This document shows positions 38,281 to 45,744 of a DNA stretch of 64,000 nucleotides, one piece after another. A program made the position numbers and the translations under genes. Each line of letters starts with the position of its first letter. Position 1 is the first letter of the stretch. Below the pieces are notes generated by a model. That model made no database searches. It had not been told where the DNA came from and saw nothing but the letters and a program-made list of their open reading frames with translations. This DNA is from VFBF01 sp033764865 (lineage in GTDB: Bacteria > Pseudomonadota > Alphaproteobacteria > Caulobacterales > Aquidulcibacteraceae), in NCBI GenBank assembly GCA_033764865.1, contig JANRIM010000017.1:1-64000 (forward strand), read 5' to 3'.

Positions 38281-38360
38281 CAGCGATTGTGCGCCCAACA
38301 TTTCAATTGCGCCCTGCCGCCGCCCCATCGCATCCTCACAGGCCGCGCAGGGAGCACGCC

Positions 38361-39053
38361 ATGGCGTTTGCAGGGTTCGGGAAGGACTTCTTCGGTTTCC
38401 TCCGGGATCTTGCGGCCCACAACGATCGCGCGTGGTTCGAGGCGAACAAGCAGCGCTATCGCGATACCGTCGTCGCGCCCGTTTCGGCGTTCATCACCGC
38501 GCTTGCGCCCAAGTTGCGCAAGGTCTCCCCGCAATTCGTGGCCGATCCGCGCCCGGTGGGCGGGTCCATGTTCCGCATCCACCGCGACACGCGCTTCGCC
38601 AAGGACAAAAGCCCCTACAAGACGCACACCGGGGTGCAGTTCCGCCACGCCGCCGGCAAGGACGCGCACGCCCCCGGCTTCTACCTGCACCTGGAGCCGA
38701 GGCGGGTGTTCTACGGCGGCGGCGTGTGGATGCCCGCGCCGACGCTGCTGGGCGCCGTGCGCCAGCGCATCGCCGACGAGCCCGCCGCCTGGCGCAAGGC
38801 GCTGTCGGCGCCGTCGCTGGTGGAGACGTTCGGGGGCCTAGCGCCCGGGGACCCGCTGCTGCGGCCGCCGCGCGGCTTCGACCCCGCGCACCCGCACATC
38901 GAGGACATCAAGAAGCGCAGCTTTTTCCTCATGGTGGAGGCCACGGAGGCGGACGCCGGCAAGCCCGCGTTCCTGCACGACGTGGCCGAGGCCTACCTCG
39001 CCGCGCGGCCCGTGATGCGCTTCCTCACCGCGGCGAGCGGCCACCCGTTCTGA
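38361..39053 (+). CDS. DUF2461 (TIGR02453-type) protein
   Basis: 230 residues starting at ATG 38361 (AGGGAG upstream). It matches the DUF2461 family: GFGKDFFGFLRDLAAHNDRAW, FEANKQRYRDTVVAP, SMFRIHRDTRFAKDKSPYKT, GFYLHLEPRRVFYGGGVW and DIKKRSFFLMVE. The family is widespread, cytoplasmic and functionally uncharacterised. No operon partner. Confidence 0.92.
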   Translation: MAFAGFGKDFFGFLRDLAAHNDRAWFEANKQRYRDTVVAPVSAFITALAPKLRKVSPQFVADPRPVGGSMFRIHRDTRFAKDKSPYKTHTGVQFRHAAGKDAHAPGFYLHLEPRRVFYGGGVWMPAPTLLGAVRQRIADEPAAWRKALSAPSLVETFGGLAPGDPLLRPPRGFDPAHPHIEDIKKRSFFLMVEATEADAGKPAFLHDVAEAYLAARPVMRFLTAASGHPF

Positions 39054-39323
39054 GCCGCGCAGGACGCATCCCCGTTCATGATTTGTCCCCGCCCACACCG
39101 CTTTTGCTGAAGCGCGCTTCTTCGCGGCGCCGGCTGACCCTTGGAGACGGCGCACCATACCCTGAAGCGCCATCCGCAGATTTTCAGGTCGAAGACTTCC
39201 CGACAACTTGCCATGCCCTGTCGCGTGTCGCAGCAGAGCTGTCTGATAACGGGCAGGCGCACCGCCGAAATCTTCCGACGCCCAAGTAACTCACAATTGT
39301 CGCATTCCCGTCAAGCGCGAAAT
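39054..39323. other. Intergenic region, no gene recognised
   Basis: 270 bases between the DUF2461 and terminase stops (convergent). Slightly lower GC than its neighbours. No RNA gene, terminator with U-tract or credible protein frame was seen. Confidence 0.5.
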
Positions 39324-40928
39324 CTACAGCGGCAGAACGCGCGGCGGCGCCCGCCCGACGGGCGCCTCCACCAGCAGCGCCGTCAACGCCCACACCAGCG
39401 CGTCCACACGGTCGCGCAGGCCCGCGTCGTCATCGCGCGAGAGCGCCATCATCTCCTCCTCCAGCGCTGCGAACGCCCCGCAGTGCGTGACGCGCCCCTG
39501 CTCGTAGAGCGCAGCGACAGGTTCCGCGCGAACGCGTTTGGCGTCGGTGGCGTGGACGAGGCGCACCGCGCACGGCGCGCCGGCGCTGGCCAGCATCGCG
39601 CGCACCATGGCGCCGCCCTGGTTCGCCTCCGCCACGATGCGCTGCGCGCCGAACCGCCGCGCGGCGTCGCACGCGCGCTGCGCCCACCCCAGCGGCGAGA
39701 GCCCGCGCGCGGTCTCATCGGCCAGCACGAAGCCGCGCCGCCCCACGCGCCCCGCCGCCACGATTCCGCACGCCGCGCCCTCCGCGCCCGCCGGCGGATC
39801 CACCGCCACCACCACGGCGTCGTACGCCGGTGGCGCATGCCCCCGCACCAGCGCCAGATCCTGCGCGCGCCACAGCGCGCCACCGGTCTCCACCATCACG
39901 CCGTCGAGCTCCTGCGCGGCGAAGCGCGTGTCGCCGTAGATGTCGCGCAGGTTCTCCAGGAAGCCCGGCGCAAGATGGGCGGCGTTGGCGGCCGAGCCCG
40001 CCTGCGTGACCACGCACGAGGCCTCGCCGCGCAGCCGGCGCAGCTCCCGCATCGGCTTCGGCGTCGTCGTCACCACCAGGCGCGGGTCGACGCCGCGCCG
40101 CAGGCCCATGCGCAGCATCGTCAGCGTATAGGCCGGGCGCGCCCACGCGCAGAATTCGTCGGCCCACGCAGCGTCGAACTGCGGCCCGCGCAGACGCTCC
40201 GGCTCCTGGCTGGAAAAGGCGAACGCCACCGCCCCGCTGGGAAACACCAGCCGCTGGCGGCCGGCCTCGAACCGCGGCGCCGCGCGATCGGGCAGGTGCG
40301 CGAGACCCGAGGGGCCGTCGATCATCACCTCGCGCACATCGCGCATCGCCCCGCCCACCAGCGCGATGCGCGCCGCGCCATGACGGGCGGCGAAATCGGC
40401 GATCCATTCCGCGCCGGCGCGCGTCTTGCCAGCGCCGCGCCCGCCCTGGAACAGCCACGTGCGCCACGCGCCGTCCGGAGGCAATTGCGCTGCGTGCGCG
40501 CGCGTGCGCCACAGCGCGGCGGCGGCCTCTGGTGTGGGCGTCGGATCGGGGTCGGGCGGCTTCGCGGTCGCGCACTTCGTCTTGGACATGCCCTCACGAC
40601 AGATCCTGCCGTGGAACGTCGCCCGGTTGATGCCGTGGCGCCGGCAGACCACGGTGGCCGTCTCGCCGGCGAGATACTCAGCGATCGCCGCATCCCACGC
40701 CGCCTGCGGGCGATGCACGCGCCTGACGATCGGCGTCTTCGGCGGCGCCGTGCGGCCCGACGCGCGCGTGAGCCCGAGCGCGCTCGCCTTCGTGTAGATC
40801 GCGCTCACGCTCATGCCGTGACGCGCGGAAACGGCGGCGGCGCTCGCGCCCTCTGCGTACATCGTCATCGCGGCGCGCCAGTCCTCCTCGGTGTAGCCGC
40901 GGCGGCGCTTTGGGGATGGGTGGACCAT
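39324..40928 (-). CDS. Orphan GTA-type large terminase with N-terminal HTH repeats
   Basis: 534 residues from ATG 40928. The C-terminal 375 residues are a phage/GTA large terminase (Terminase_6 type): Walker A FQGGRGAGKTRAGAEW (residues 160-175), Walker B region FDAAWADEFCAW, the TTTPKPMRELRRL motif, and the RNase H-like nuclease starting VVVAVDPPAG. The first 120 residues contain two similar helix-turn-helix segments, AVSARHGMSVSAIYTKASAL and VVCRRHGINRATFHGRIC. GTA terminases act with a small terminase and head genes; none is here. It may be a relocated part of a dispersed GTA locus, or a remnant. Confidence 0.85.
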   Translation of the reverse strand: MVHPSPKRRRGYTEEDWRAAMTMYAEGASAAAVSARHGMSVSAIYTKASALGLTRASGRTAPPKTPIVRRVHRPQAAWDAAIAEYLAGETATVVCRRHGINRATFHGRICREGMSKTKCATAKPPDPDPTPTPEAAAALWRTRAHAAQLPPDGAWRTWLFQGGRGAGKTRAGAEWIADFAARHGAARIALVGGAMRDVREVMIDGPSGLAHLPDRAAPRFEAGRQRLVFPSGAVAFAFSSQEPERLRGPQFDAAWADEFCAWARPAYTLTMLRMGLRRGVDPRLVVTTTPKPMRELRRLRGEASCVVTQAGSAANAAHLAPGFLENLRDIYGDTRFAAQELDGVMVETGGALWRAQDLALVRGHAPPAYDAVVVAVDPPAGAEGAACGIVAAGRVGRRGFVLADETARGLSPLGWAQRACDAARRFGAQRIVAEANQGGAMVRAMLASAGAPCAVRLVHATDAKRVRAEPVAALYEQGRVTHCGAFAALEEEMMALSRDDDAGLRDRVDALVWALTALLVEAPVGRAPPRVLPL

Positions 40929-41064
40929 GCCGCCATGATGCCCCACGGGCGCGCCCCCCGGATTGGCGGGGCGCATTGATGCGAAACGCCTTGAATAAAG
41001 GGGTTTTTGGTGGGGACAGTGGGGTGGGCTTGTCCCCGCATTTGTGTGACGACGCACCTCATGA

Positions 41065-41156
41065 GGACCGCCGGCGCCCTCGCCGGCGAGCGGTGGTCAA
41101 ACCGAGAGCGTTAGCTTCACAGACCAAACACCGGGCCGGCGGGGCGCCGGCGGTCC
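41065..41156. repeat. REP palindromic unit, left copy
   Basis: A 92-base unit whose ends are perfect inverted repeats: it begins GGACCGCCGGCGCC and ends GGCGCCGGCGGTCC, with inner arms CGCCGGC / GCCGGCG and a central CACAGACCAAACACCGG. It closely resembles the second copy at 41757-41843 in the same orientation. It abuts the stop codon of the RAYT gene. Confidence 0.85.
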
Positions 41157-41695
41157 TAACCGCAGCCTGTTTTGCGATGTCGTGACGCAGAGGAGAACAG
41201 CCAGTCTTCCGGCGCCTTCACGAGGCCGGCTTTCACAGGATTGCCCTCCACATAGGCGATCGTCCGCGCAAGGTGGCCGTCATCCCGCATGAAACGATCA
41301 AAATACTCACGACGCCAAAAACGCCCGCGTCGCCCCAAGCGCGCATTGATCCGATGGGCCGTGACTGATTTCCAGGACTGGACGACAGCGGACAAGCGGG
41401 CGCCCGAAAGCTGTTCGAACACCACATGCACGTGGTTCGGCATGACGCACCATGCCAGAAGCCGATACCGTTCACCGTCACTGTGGAGCAGCGCATTCTC
41501 GACGATGGGGGCGATGTCGTCTACGCGAAGCAGGCAGCTTCCGAACCCGGCGTCCAGATGGTCGTCGCTTTCAAAGGCGATGCCCGGCGGCAACGCATCT
41601 GCCTGCCCGAACGCCACGTGCTGCACGGCCGCGCTCGAATCGCAGTGAGGCAGATAGCCACGGGAATACCATCCCGCGTGTCCGCCCGCCGTCAT
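41156..41695 (-). CDS. REP-associated tyrosine transposase (RAYT, Y1/HUH)
   Basis: 179 residues from ATG 41695. Single-strand DNA transposase-like endonuclease of the TnpA_REP family: N-terminal GWYSRGYLPHCDS, the HUH motif LLAWCVMPNHVHVVFEQ (His88, His90), SWKSVTAHRINARLGRRGRFW, EYFDRFMRDDGHL with a candidate catalytic Tyr131, and YVEGNPVKAGLVKAPEDW. RAYTs are domesticated relatives of IS200/IS605 transposases that mobilise REP hairpins. Its position between two REP copies is the classical REPtron arrangement. No frame damage, so it may be active. Confidence 0.92.
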   Translation of the reverse strand: MTAGGHAGWYSRGYLPHCDSSAAVQHVAFGQADALPPGIAFESDDHLDAGFGSCLLRVDDIAPIVENALLHSDGERYRLLAWCVMPNHVHVVFEQLSGARLSAVVQSWKSVTAHRINARLGRRGRFWRREYFDRFMRDDGHLARTIAYVEGNPVKAGLVKAPEDWLFSSASRHRKTGCG

Positions 41696-41756
41696 GCCAG
41701 TACCCCCGCCGTCCCCGCGAGGACGGTACCAAAGTGAAGCGGGATGTCCACGAGCA

Positions 41757-41843
41757 GGACCGCCGGCGCCCCGCCGGCATGCGGTGACCAAACCAGCCGA
41801 CAGCATCACAGACCAAACACCGGGCCGGCGAGGCGCCGGCGGT
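41757..41843. repeat. REP palindromic unit, right copy
   Basis: Direct copy of the 41065 unit: GGACCGCCGGCGCCCCGCC start, the identical central block CACAGACCAAACACCGGGCC, and the end GGCGCCGGCGGT. Differences are concentrated in the loop between the arms. It lies just upstream of the RAYT start, so the gene is flanked on both sides. Confidence 0.85.
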
Positions 41844-42000
41844 GCAGCCGCAAGACTGGGCGTGGAGTTCGGCGGTATGGCGGCGCCTGCGCGCGAGGGT
41901 GAGCTGGGATAGCGGGGTCGCGCGTCCAAAAGAACGTCATCGGGATCGCGGGCCTCTGGCCCGCAGCCTTGCGCCAATCACCCAGCGCGGCAGGCGCGCT

Positions 42001-42106
42001 TCACACATCCACCGCTGCATCCAGCGCGTTCGCCTGGATGAAGTCCCGCCGGGGCTCCACGATGTCGCCCATCAGCTTGGTGAAGAGGTCCTCGGCGTCG
42101 TCGGCG
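42001..42106 (-). repeat. Detached copy of the gyrB 3' end (direct repeat A)
   Basis: 106 bases that match gyrB bases 42838-42943 at 104 positions, including the gyrB stop codon and the last 34 codons (to ALDAAVDV). The two differences give Glu for Asp in one codon plus a silent change. It has no start or upstream gyrB sequence, so it is not expressed as protein. Together with the intact copy it brackets the DUF433/DUF5615 module. A GCGGGCC-TCT-GGCCCGC hairpin (41948-41964) lies beyond it and may be the former gyrB 3' structure. Confidence 0.95.
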
Positions 42107-42138
42107 CACACGCGCCGAACGGACGACACAACCGGCGT

Positions 42139-42495
42139 TCAGTCCTTCAGGGGCCGAATGCGCGCGGTTGTCCAGTTGATCACGAGGACCGAGTTTTCAA
42201 GGCTTCTTGCGGTTTGGATCGCCTCCACGACGCGCTGCGAGACGCGCGTCCAGTCCCGCCCCTTCAGCCGGAGCAAGACATAGCCGGCGGCAGGCAGTCC
42301 CCTACGCAGGATCAATTCACCGAAATCGCGATCCTGCGCGATCACGATGCGGCCTTCAGAGACCGCCGCCGCAAGCACGGAGTCATCTGTGGCTGATCGC
42401 ATTGTCGTCACGCTGCGTACGATGTCGAAGCCCGCCTCTTCCAGCGCATCGACAACAGGATCGGGACAACTCTCATCGGCGAGAAACTTGTACAT
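42139..42495 (-). CDS. DUF5615 PIN-like toxin
   Basis: 118 residues; the toxin-like half of a DUF433/DUF5615 pair. PIN-like acidic positions are visible: FLADESCP, ATDDSVLAAAVSEG and IAQDRDFGELI, as expected for an Mg-dependent RNase fold. The family is thought to work as a VapC-like toxin; activity is not proven for most members. It lies 67 bases after its probable antitoxin and 32 bases before the detached gyrB fragment. Confidence 0.88.
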   Translation of the reverse strand: MYKFLADESCPDPVVDALEEAGFDIVRSVTTMRSATDDSVLAAAVSEGRIVIAQDRDFGELILRRGLPAAGYVLLRLKGRDWTRVSQRVVEAIQTARSLENSVLVINWTTARIRPLKD

Positions 42496-42562
42496 TGGGC
42501 GCCCCGGCTCGGTTCGACACGTCCAGCGGTCGCGGCGTTCGGATTACCAATGTGTTTCGAAG

Positions 42563-42790
42563 CTACTCGGCCGCGATAAGGCCTTCATGGCTCAGGTAGT
42601 GTGCGGCATAGGTGGCCGCGGCGCGGATATCCTCCACGCTCAGATGTCGGTGGCCCTCGATAATCTCGTCTGCCGTGAGCCCCTCGCCCAAGTACTCAAG
42701 GATCAACTCCACGGTGATCCGTGTCCCCTTGATGCAGGGTTTGCCGCCCATGATGGCGGGGTCGCGGGCGATGCGGTCGAGGAGAGACAT
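42563..42790 (-). CDS. DUF433 antitoxin
   Basis: 75 residues with the DUF433 pattern IARDPAIMGGKPCIKGTRIT then VELILEYLGEGLTADEIIEG and LSVEDIRAAATYAAHYL, a winged/HTH-like fold. DUF433 proteins are the standard partners of DUF5615 toxins. It is first in the two-gene unit, 47 bases downstream of the gyrB stop, and so could be transcribed from gyrB or from its own promoter. Confidence 0.9.
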   Translation of the reverse strand: MSLLDRIARDPAIMGGKPCIKGTRITVELILEYLGEGLTADEIIEGHRHLSVEDIRAAATYAAHYLSHEGLIAAE

Positions 42791-42837
42791 GAGAAATACC
42801 TAGCACAACCGGACGAGAATGACACGCCAAGCCACCC

Positions 42838-42943
42838 TCACACATCCACCGCTGCATCCAGCGCGTTCGCCTGGATGAAGTCCCGCCGGGGCTCCACGAT
42901 GTCGCCCATCAGCTTGGTGAAGAGATCGTCGGCGTCGTCGGCG
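42838..42943 (-). repeat. gyrB 3' end, direct repeat B
   Basis: The intact copy of the duplicated segment, inside gyrB. It begins at the TGA stop and covers 106 bases. The distance to copy A is 837 bases, which equals the inserted DUF433/DUF5615 cassette plus one repeat. Confidence 0.95.
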
Positions 42944-45264
42944 TGGTCCACGCGCACCTGCAGGAGCGTGCGGAACTCGGGGTCGAGGGTGGTTTCCCAG
43001 AGCTGGTCGGCGTTCATCTCGCCAAGGCCCTTGTAGCGCTGGATGTGCAGGCCCTTGCGGCCGGCGGAGAGCACCGCGGCCAGCAGCGACAGCGGGCCGT
43101 AGATGGCCTGCGTCTCCTTCGCGCCGCGCAGCTCGCCGGGCGCGGCGTAGGTTTCCTTGAGGCTGGCGTGGCGGTCGGCGAGGCGGCGGGCGTCGGCGCT
43201 GCCCAGGAGCGGCTTGTCGAGCACCACGCGCTCGGCGACGCCGCGCACCGTGCGCTCCAGCACCAGGGCGTGGTCGCGGTCGAAGACGCCGGACCAGGTG
43301 GCCTCCCCTTCCTCGGCGATGCGGTTGAGGCGTTCGGCGGTGCGCGCGGCTTCGGCCTCGCCCGCGTCGGGGTTGAGCGCGCCGGCGATGGCGGCCTGTT
43401 CGAGCACGGCGTCGGAGGCGCGCTGGTGGAGGCGGTCGATGTGGGCCTTCACGCCCGCGGCCTCGCGCACGAGGCGGCGCAGGTCCTCGCCGGAGAGCTG
43501 CTCGCCCGTGCCGAGCGCCAGCACCTCGCCGTCGGTGCCCTGGTCGATGAGGAAGGCCTGCATCTCGGCCTCGTCCTTCAGGTAGCGGCCGGATTTGCCC
43601 TTGGTCGCTTTGTAGAGCGGCGGCTGCGCAATGTAGATGTGCCCCCGATCCAGCAACTCCGGCATCTGCCGATAAAAAAACGTCAACAACAAAGTCCGAA
43701 TATGCGCACCATCAACATCTGCATCGGTCATGATAATGATTTTGTGGTAGCGCAGTTTTGATATGTTGAAGTCGTCGCGACCGATGCCTGCGCCGAGGGC
43801 TGTGATAAGGGTGCCGACCTGATCTGACGCGAGCATTTTGTCGAAGCGTGCGCGCTCGACGTTGAGGATCTTGCCGCGCAGCGGGAGCACGGCCTGGTTC
43901 TCGCGGTTGCGGCCTTGTTTTGCTGAGCCGCCGGCGCTGTCGCCCTCGACGATGAACAGCTCGGATTTGGCTGGATCCTTCTCCTGGCAATCCGCCAGCT
44001 TGCCGGGCAGGGATGCGACGTCGAGCACGTTCTTGCGGCGGGCGAGATCGCGGACCTTCCGCGCGGCCTCGCGGGCGGCGGCGGCGTCCACGATCTTCTG
44101 CATAACGGCCTTGGCGGGCGCCGGGTTTTCCTCAAACCATTGCGACAGGGCATCGTGGATGAGGCTCTCCACCACCGGTCGAACCTCGGAGGAGACAAGC
44201 TTTTCCTTGGTCTGGCTGGAGAATTTCGGATCCGGCACCTTGACCGAGAGCACGCATGTGAGGCCTTCGCGCGCGTCGTCGCCGGTGATGTCGACCTTCT
44301 CCTTCTTGGCCATGCCGGAGGATTGCATGTAGCCGTTGACCACGCGGGTGAGCGCGCCGCGAAAGCCCGCGAGGTGCGTGCCGCCATCCTTCTGGGGGAT
44401 GTTGTTGGTGAAGCACAGCATGGTCTCATGGTAGCCGTCGTTCCACTGGAGCGAGGCCTCCACGGTGATGCCGTCGCGTTCCCCGATGGCGTAGACGGCT
44501 TCGGGGATTATGGCGGCGCGCGAGCGATCGAGGTGCTGCACGTAGGCGCGCACGCCGCCCTCGTAGAACAGCGTCTCCTCGTAGAGTTCCGGCCCGCGAT
44601 GATCGCGGAAGATGATTCTGACGCCGCTGTTGAGGAACGCGAGTTCGCGCAGCCGGTGTTCTATGGTTTTCCGGTCAAACTCGGTCTGCGTGAAGATGGC
44701 GGGACTGGGCAGAAAACGCACCGCCGTGCCGCGACGGGGCCGGCCGTCCACGAGCGGCGCATCACCTGTGACGGCGAGCGGAGCCTCGGCCTCGCCCATG
44801 CGGAAGCGCATTTGGTGGACTTTGCCGTCGCGCCAGACCGTGAGGTCGAGGTGTTCCGAAAGCGCGTTGACCACGGATACGCCCACGCCGTGCAGACCGC
44901 CGGAAACCTTGTAGGAGTTCTGGTCGAATTTTCCCCCGGCGTGGAGCTGGGTCATGATGACCTCGGCGGCGGAGACGCCCTCCTCGGTGTGGATGTCGGT
45001 GGGAATGCCGCGACCGTCGTCGGTCACCTCCGCGGAACCGTCGGCGTGGAGAATGACCTCCACATTCTTCGCGTGCCCCGCCAGCGCCTCGTCAATCGCG
45101 TTGTCGACGACCTCATACACCATGTGATGAAGCCCGGACCCGTCATCGGTATCCCCGATGTACATCCCCGGCCGCTTCCTGACGGCATCCAAACCCTTGA
45201 GGACCTTGATGGAGTCCGCGCCGTAATCGGTGTTCGGGGCCGGCTGGGGTGCGGGGGCGGTCAT
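42838..45264 (-). CDS. gyrB: DNA gyrase subunit B
   Basis: ATPase subunit of gyrase, introducing negative supercoils with GyrA. 808 residues, typical. Start MTAPAPQPAPNTDYGADSIK; GHKL ATPase with VVDNAIDEALAGH and VSGGLHGVGVSVVNALS; QTKEKLVSSEV transducer; TOPRIM with IVEGDSAGGSAKQGRNRE and IIMTDADVDGAHIRTLLLTFF; C-terminal QRYKGLGEMNADQLWETT. Two adjacent GANTC sites (GACTC 45267-45271, GAATC 45272-45276) lie in its leader. Its last 106 bases are duplicated downstream. Confidence 0.98.
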   Translation of the reverse strand: MTAPAPQPAPNTDYGADSIKVLKGLDAVRKRPGMYIGDTDDGSGLHHMVYEVVDNAIDEALAGHAKNVEVILHADGSAEVTDDGRGIPTDIHTEEGVSAAEVIMTQLHAGGKFDQNSYKVSGGLHGVGVSVVNALSEHLDLTVWRDGKVHQMRFRMGEAEAPLAVTGDAPLVDGRPRRGTAVRFLPSPAIFTQTEFDRKTIEHRLRELAFLNSGVRIIFRDHRGPELYEETLFYEGGVRAYVQHLDRSRAAIIPEAVYAIGERDGITVEASLQWNDGYHETMLCFTNNIPQKDGGTHLAGFRGALTRVVNGYMQSSGMAKKEKVDITGDDAREGLTCVLSVKVPDPKFSSQTKEKLVSSEVRPVVESLIHDALSQWFEENPAPAKAVMQKIVDAAAAREAARKVRDLARRKNVLDVASLPGKLADCQEKDPAKSELFIVEGDSAGGSAKQGRNRENQAVLPLRGKILNVERARFDKMLASDQVGTLITALGAGIGRDDFNISKLRYHKIIIMTDADVDGAHIRTLLLTFFYRQMPELLDRGHIYIAQPPLYKATKGKSGRYLKDEAEMQAFLIDQGTDGEVLALGTGEQLSGEDLRRLVREAAGVKAHIDRLHQRASDAVLEQAAIAGALNPDAGEAEAARTAERLNRIAEEGEATWSGVFDRDHALVLERTVRGVAERVVLDKPLLGSADARRLADRHASLKETYAAPGELRGAKETQAIYGPLSLLAAVLSAGRKGLHIQRYKGLGEMNADQLWETTLDPEFRTLLQVRVDHADDADDLFTKLMGDIVEPRRDFIQANALDAAVDV

Positions 45265-45355
45265 GGGACTCGAATCGCTGTGGAAGGCCAGCTTTCAATG
45301 TAGGGAGTCGCCCCCCGAAAGTCCCGAAAATCCGGCGCCGAAAGCAGCATTCGTG

Positions 45356-45736
45356 CTATGCGTCCGCCCCTTGCGCCCCAAGGCATAGCCAGGGGAGTTC
45401 CAGTTCCGGAAAATCGGCCTTCTCGGGGGCGAAGTTTTCGGGTTCGTCCAGAGCCCCCAGATGGATGTGGATCTCACCTGGCAGGTTGTCGCCCTCGAAG
45501 GTCAGCGTCGATCCGCAGGCGCCGCAAAAGCCCCGCCAGGCCCCCGGCGACGACCCGAATCGCGTGGGCGCGCCTGCGACAAACCGGACATCCGCCCGCC
45601 GGAAATCCACATAGGCGGCGACCGGCGCCCCCGTCTGCTTTCGGCAGCTTCCGCAATGGCAAAACGCCACCATCAACGGGGCCGCCGCGGCCTCGAACCG
45701 CACGGCGCCGCACAGGCATCCTCCGGTGATCGTCAT
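45356..45736 (-). CDS. GFA-family (Mss4-like) zinc protein
   Basis: 126 residues of the GFA/CENP-V fold related to glutathione-dependent formaldehyde-activating enzyme. Zinc cysteines: GGCLCGAVRF, FCHCGSCRK and GFCGACGSTL. Chosen start ATG 45736 has AGGAGG 4-5 bases upstream, and that site overlaps the TAG of recF, so the gene is translationally linked to recF. The substrate is unknown, and the enzymatic role of the family is disputed. Confidence 0.9.
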   Translation of the reverse strand: MTITGGCLCGAVRFEAAAAPLMVAFCHCGSCRKQTGAPVAAYVDFRRADVRFVAGAPTRFGSSPGAWRGFCGACGSTLTFEGDNLPGEIHIHLGALDEPENFAPEKADFPELELPWLCLGAQGADA

Positions 45737-45744
45737 GGCCCCTC

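Noticed and set aside
42001..42106. Separate small protein gene encoded by the detached gyrB end
   Set aside because: It has no start codon or ribosome site and is identical in frame to the gyrB C-terminus; it is a duplicated gene fragment.
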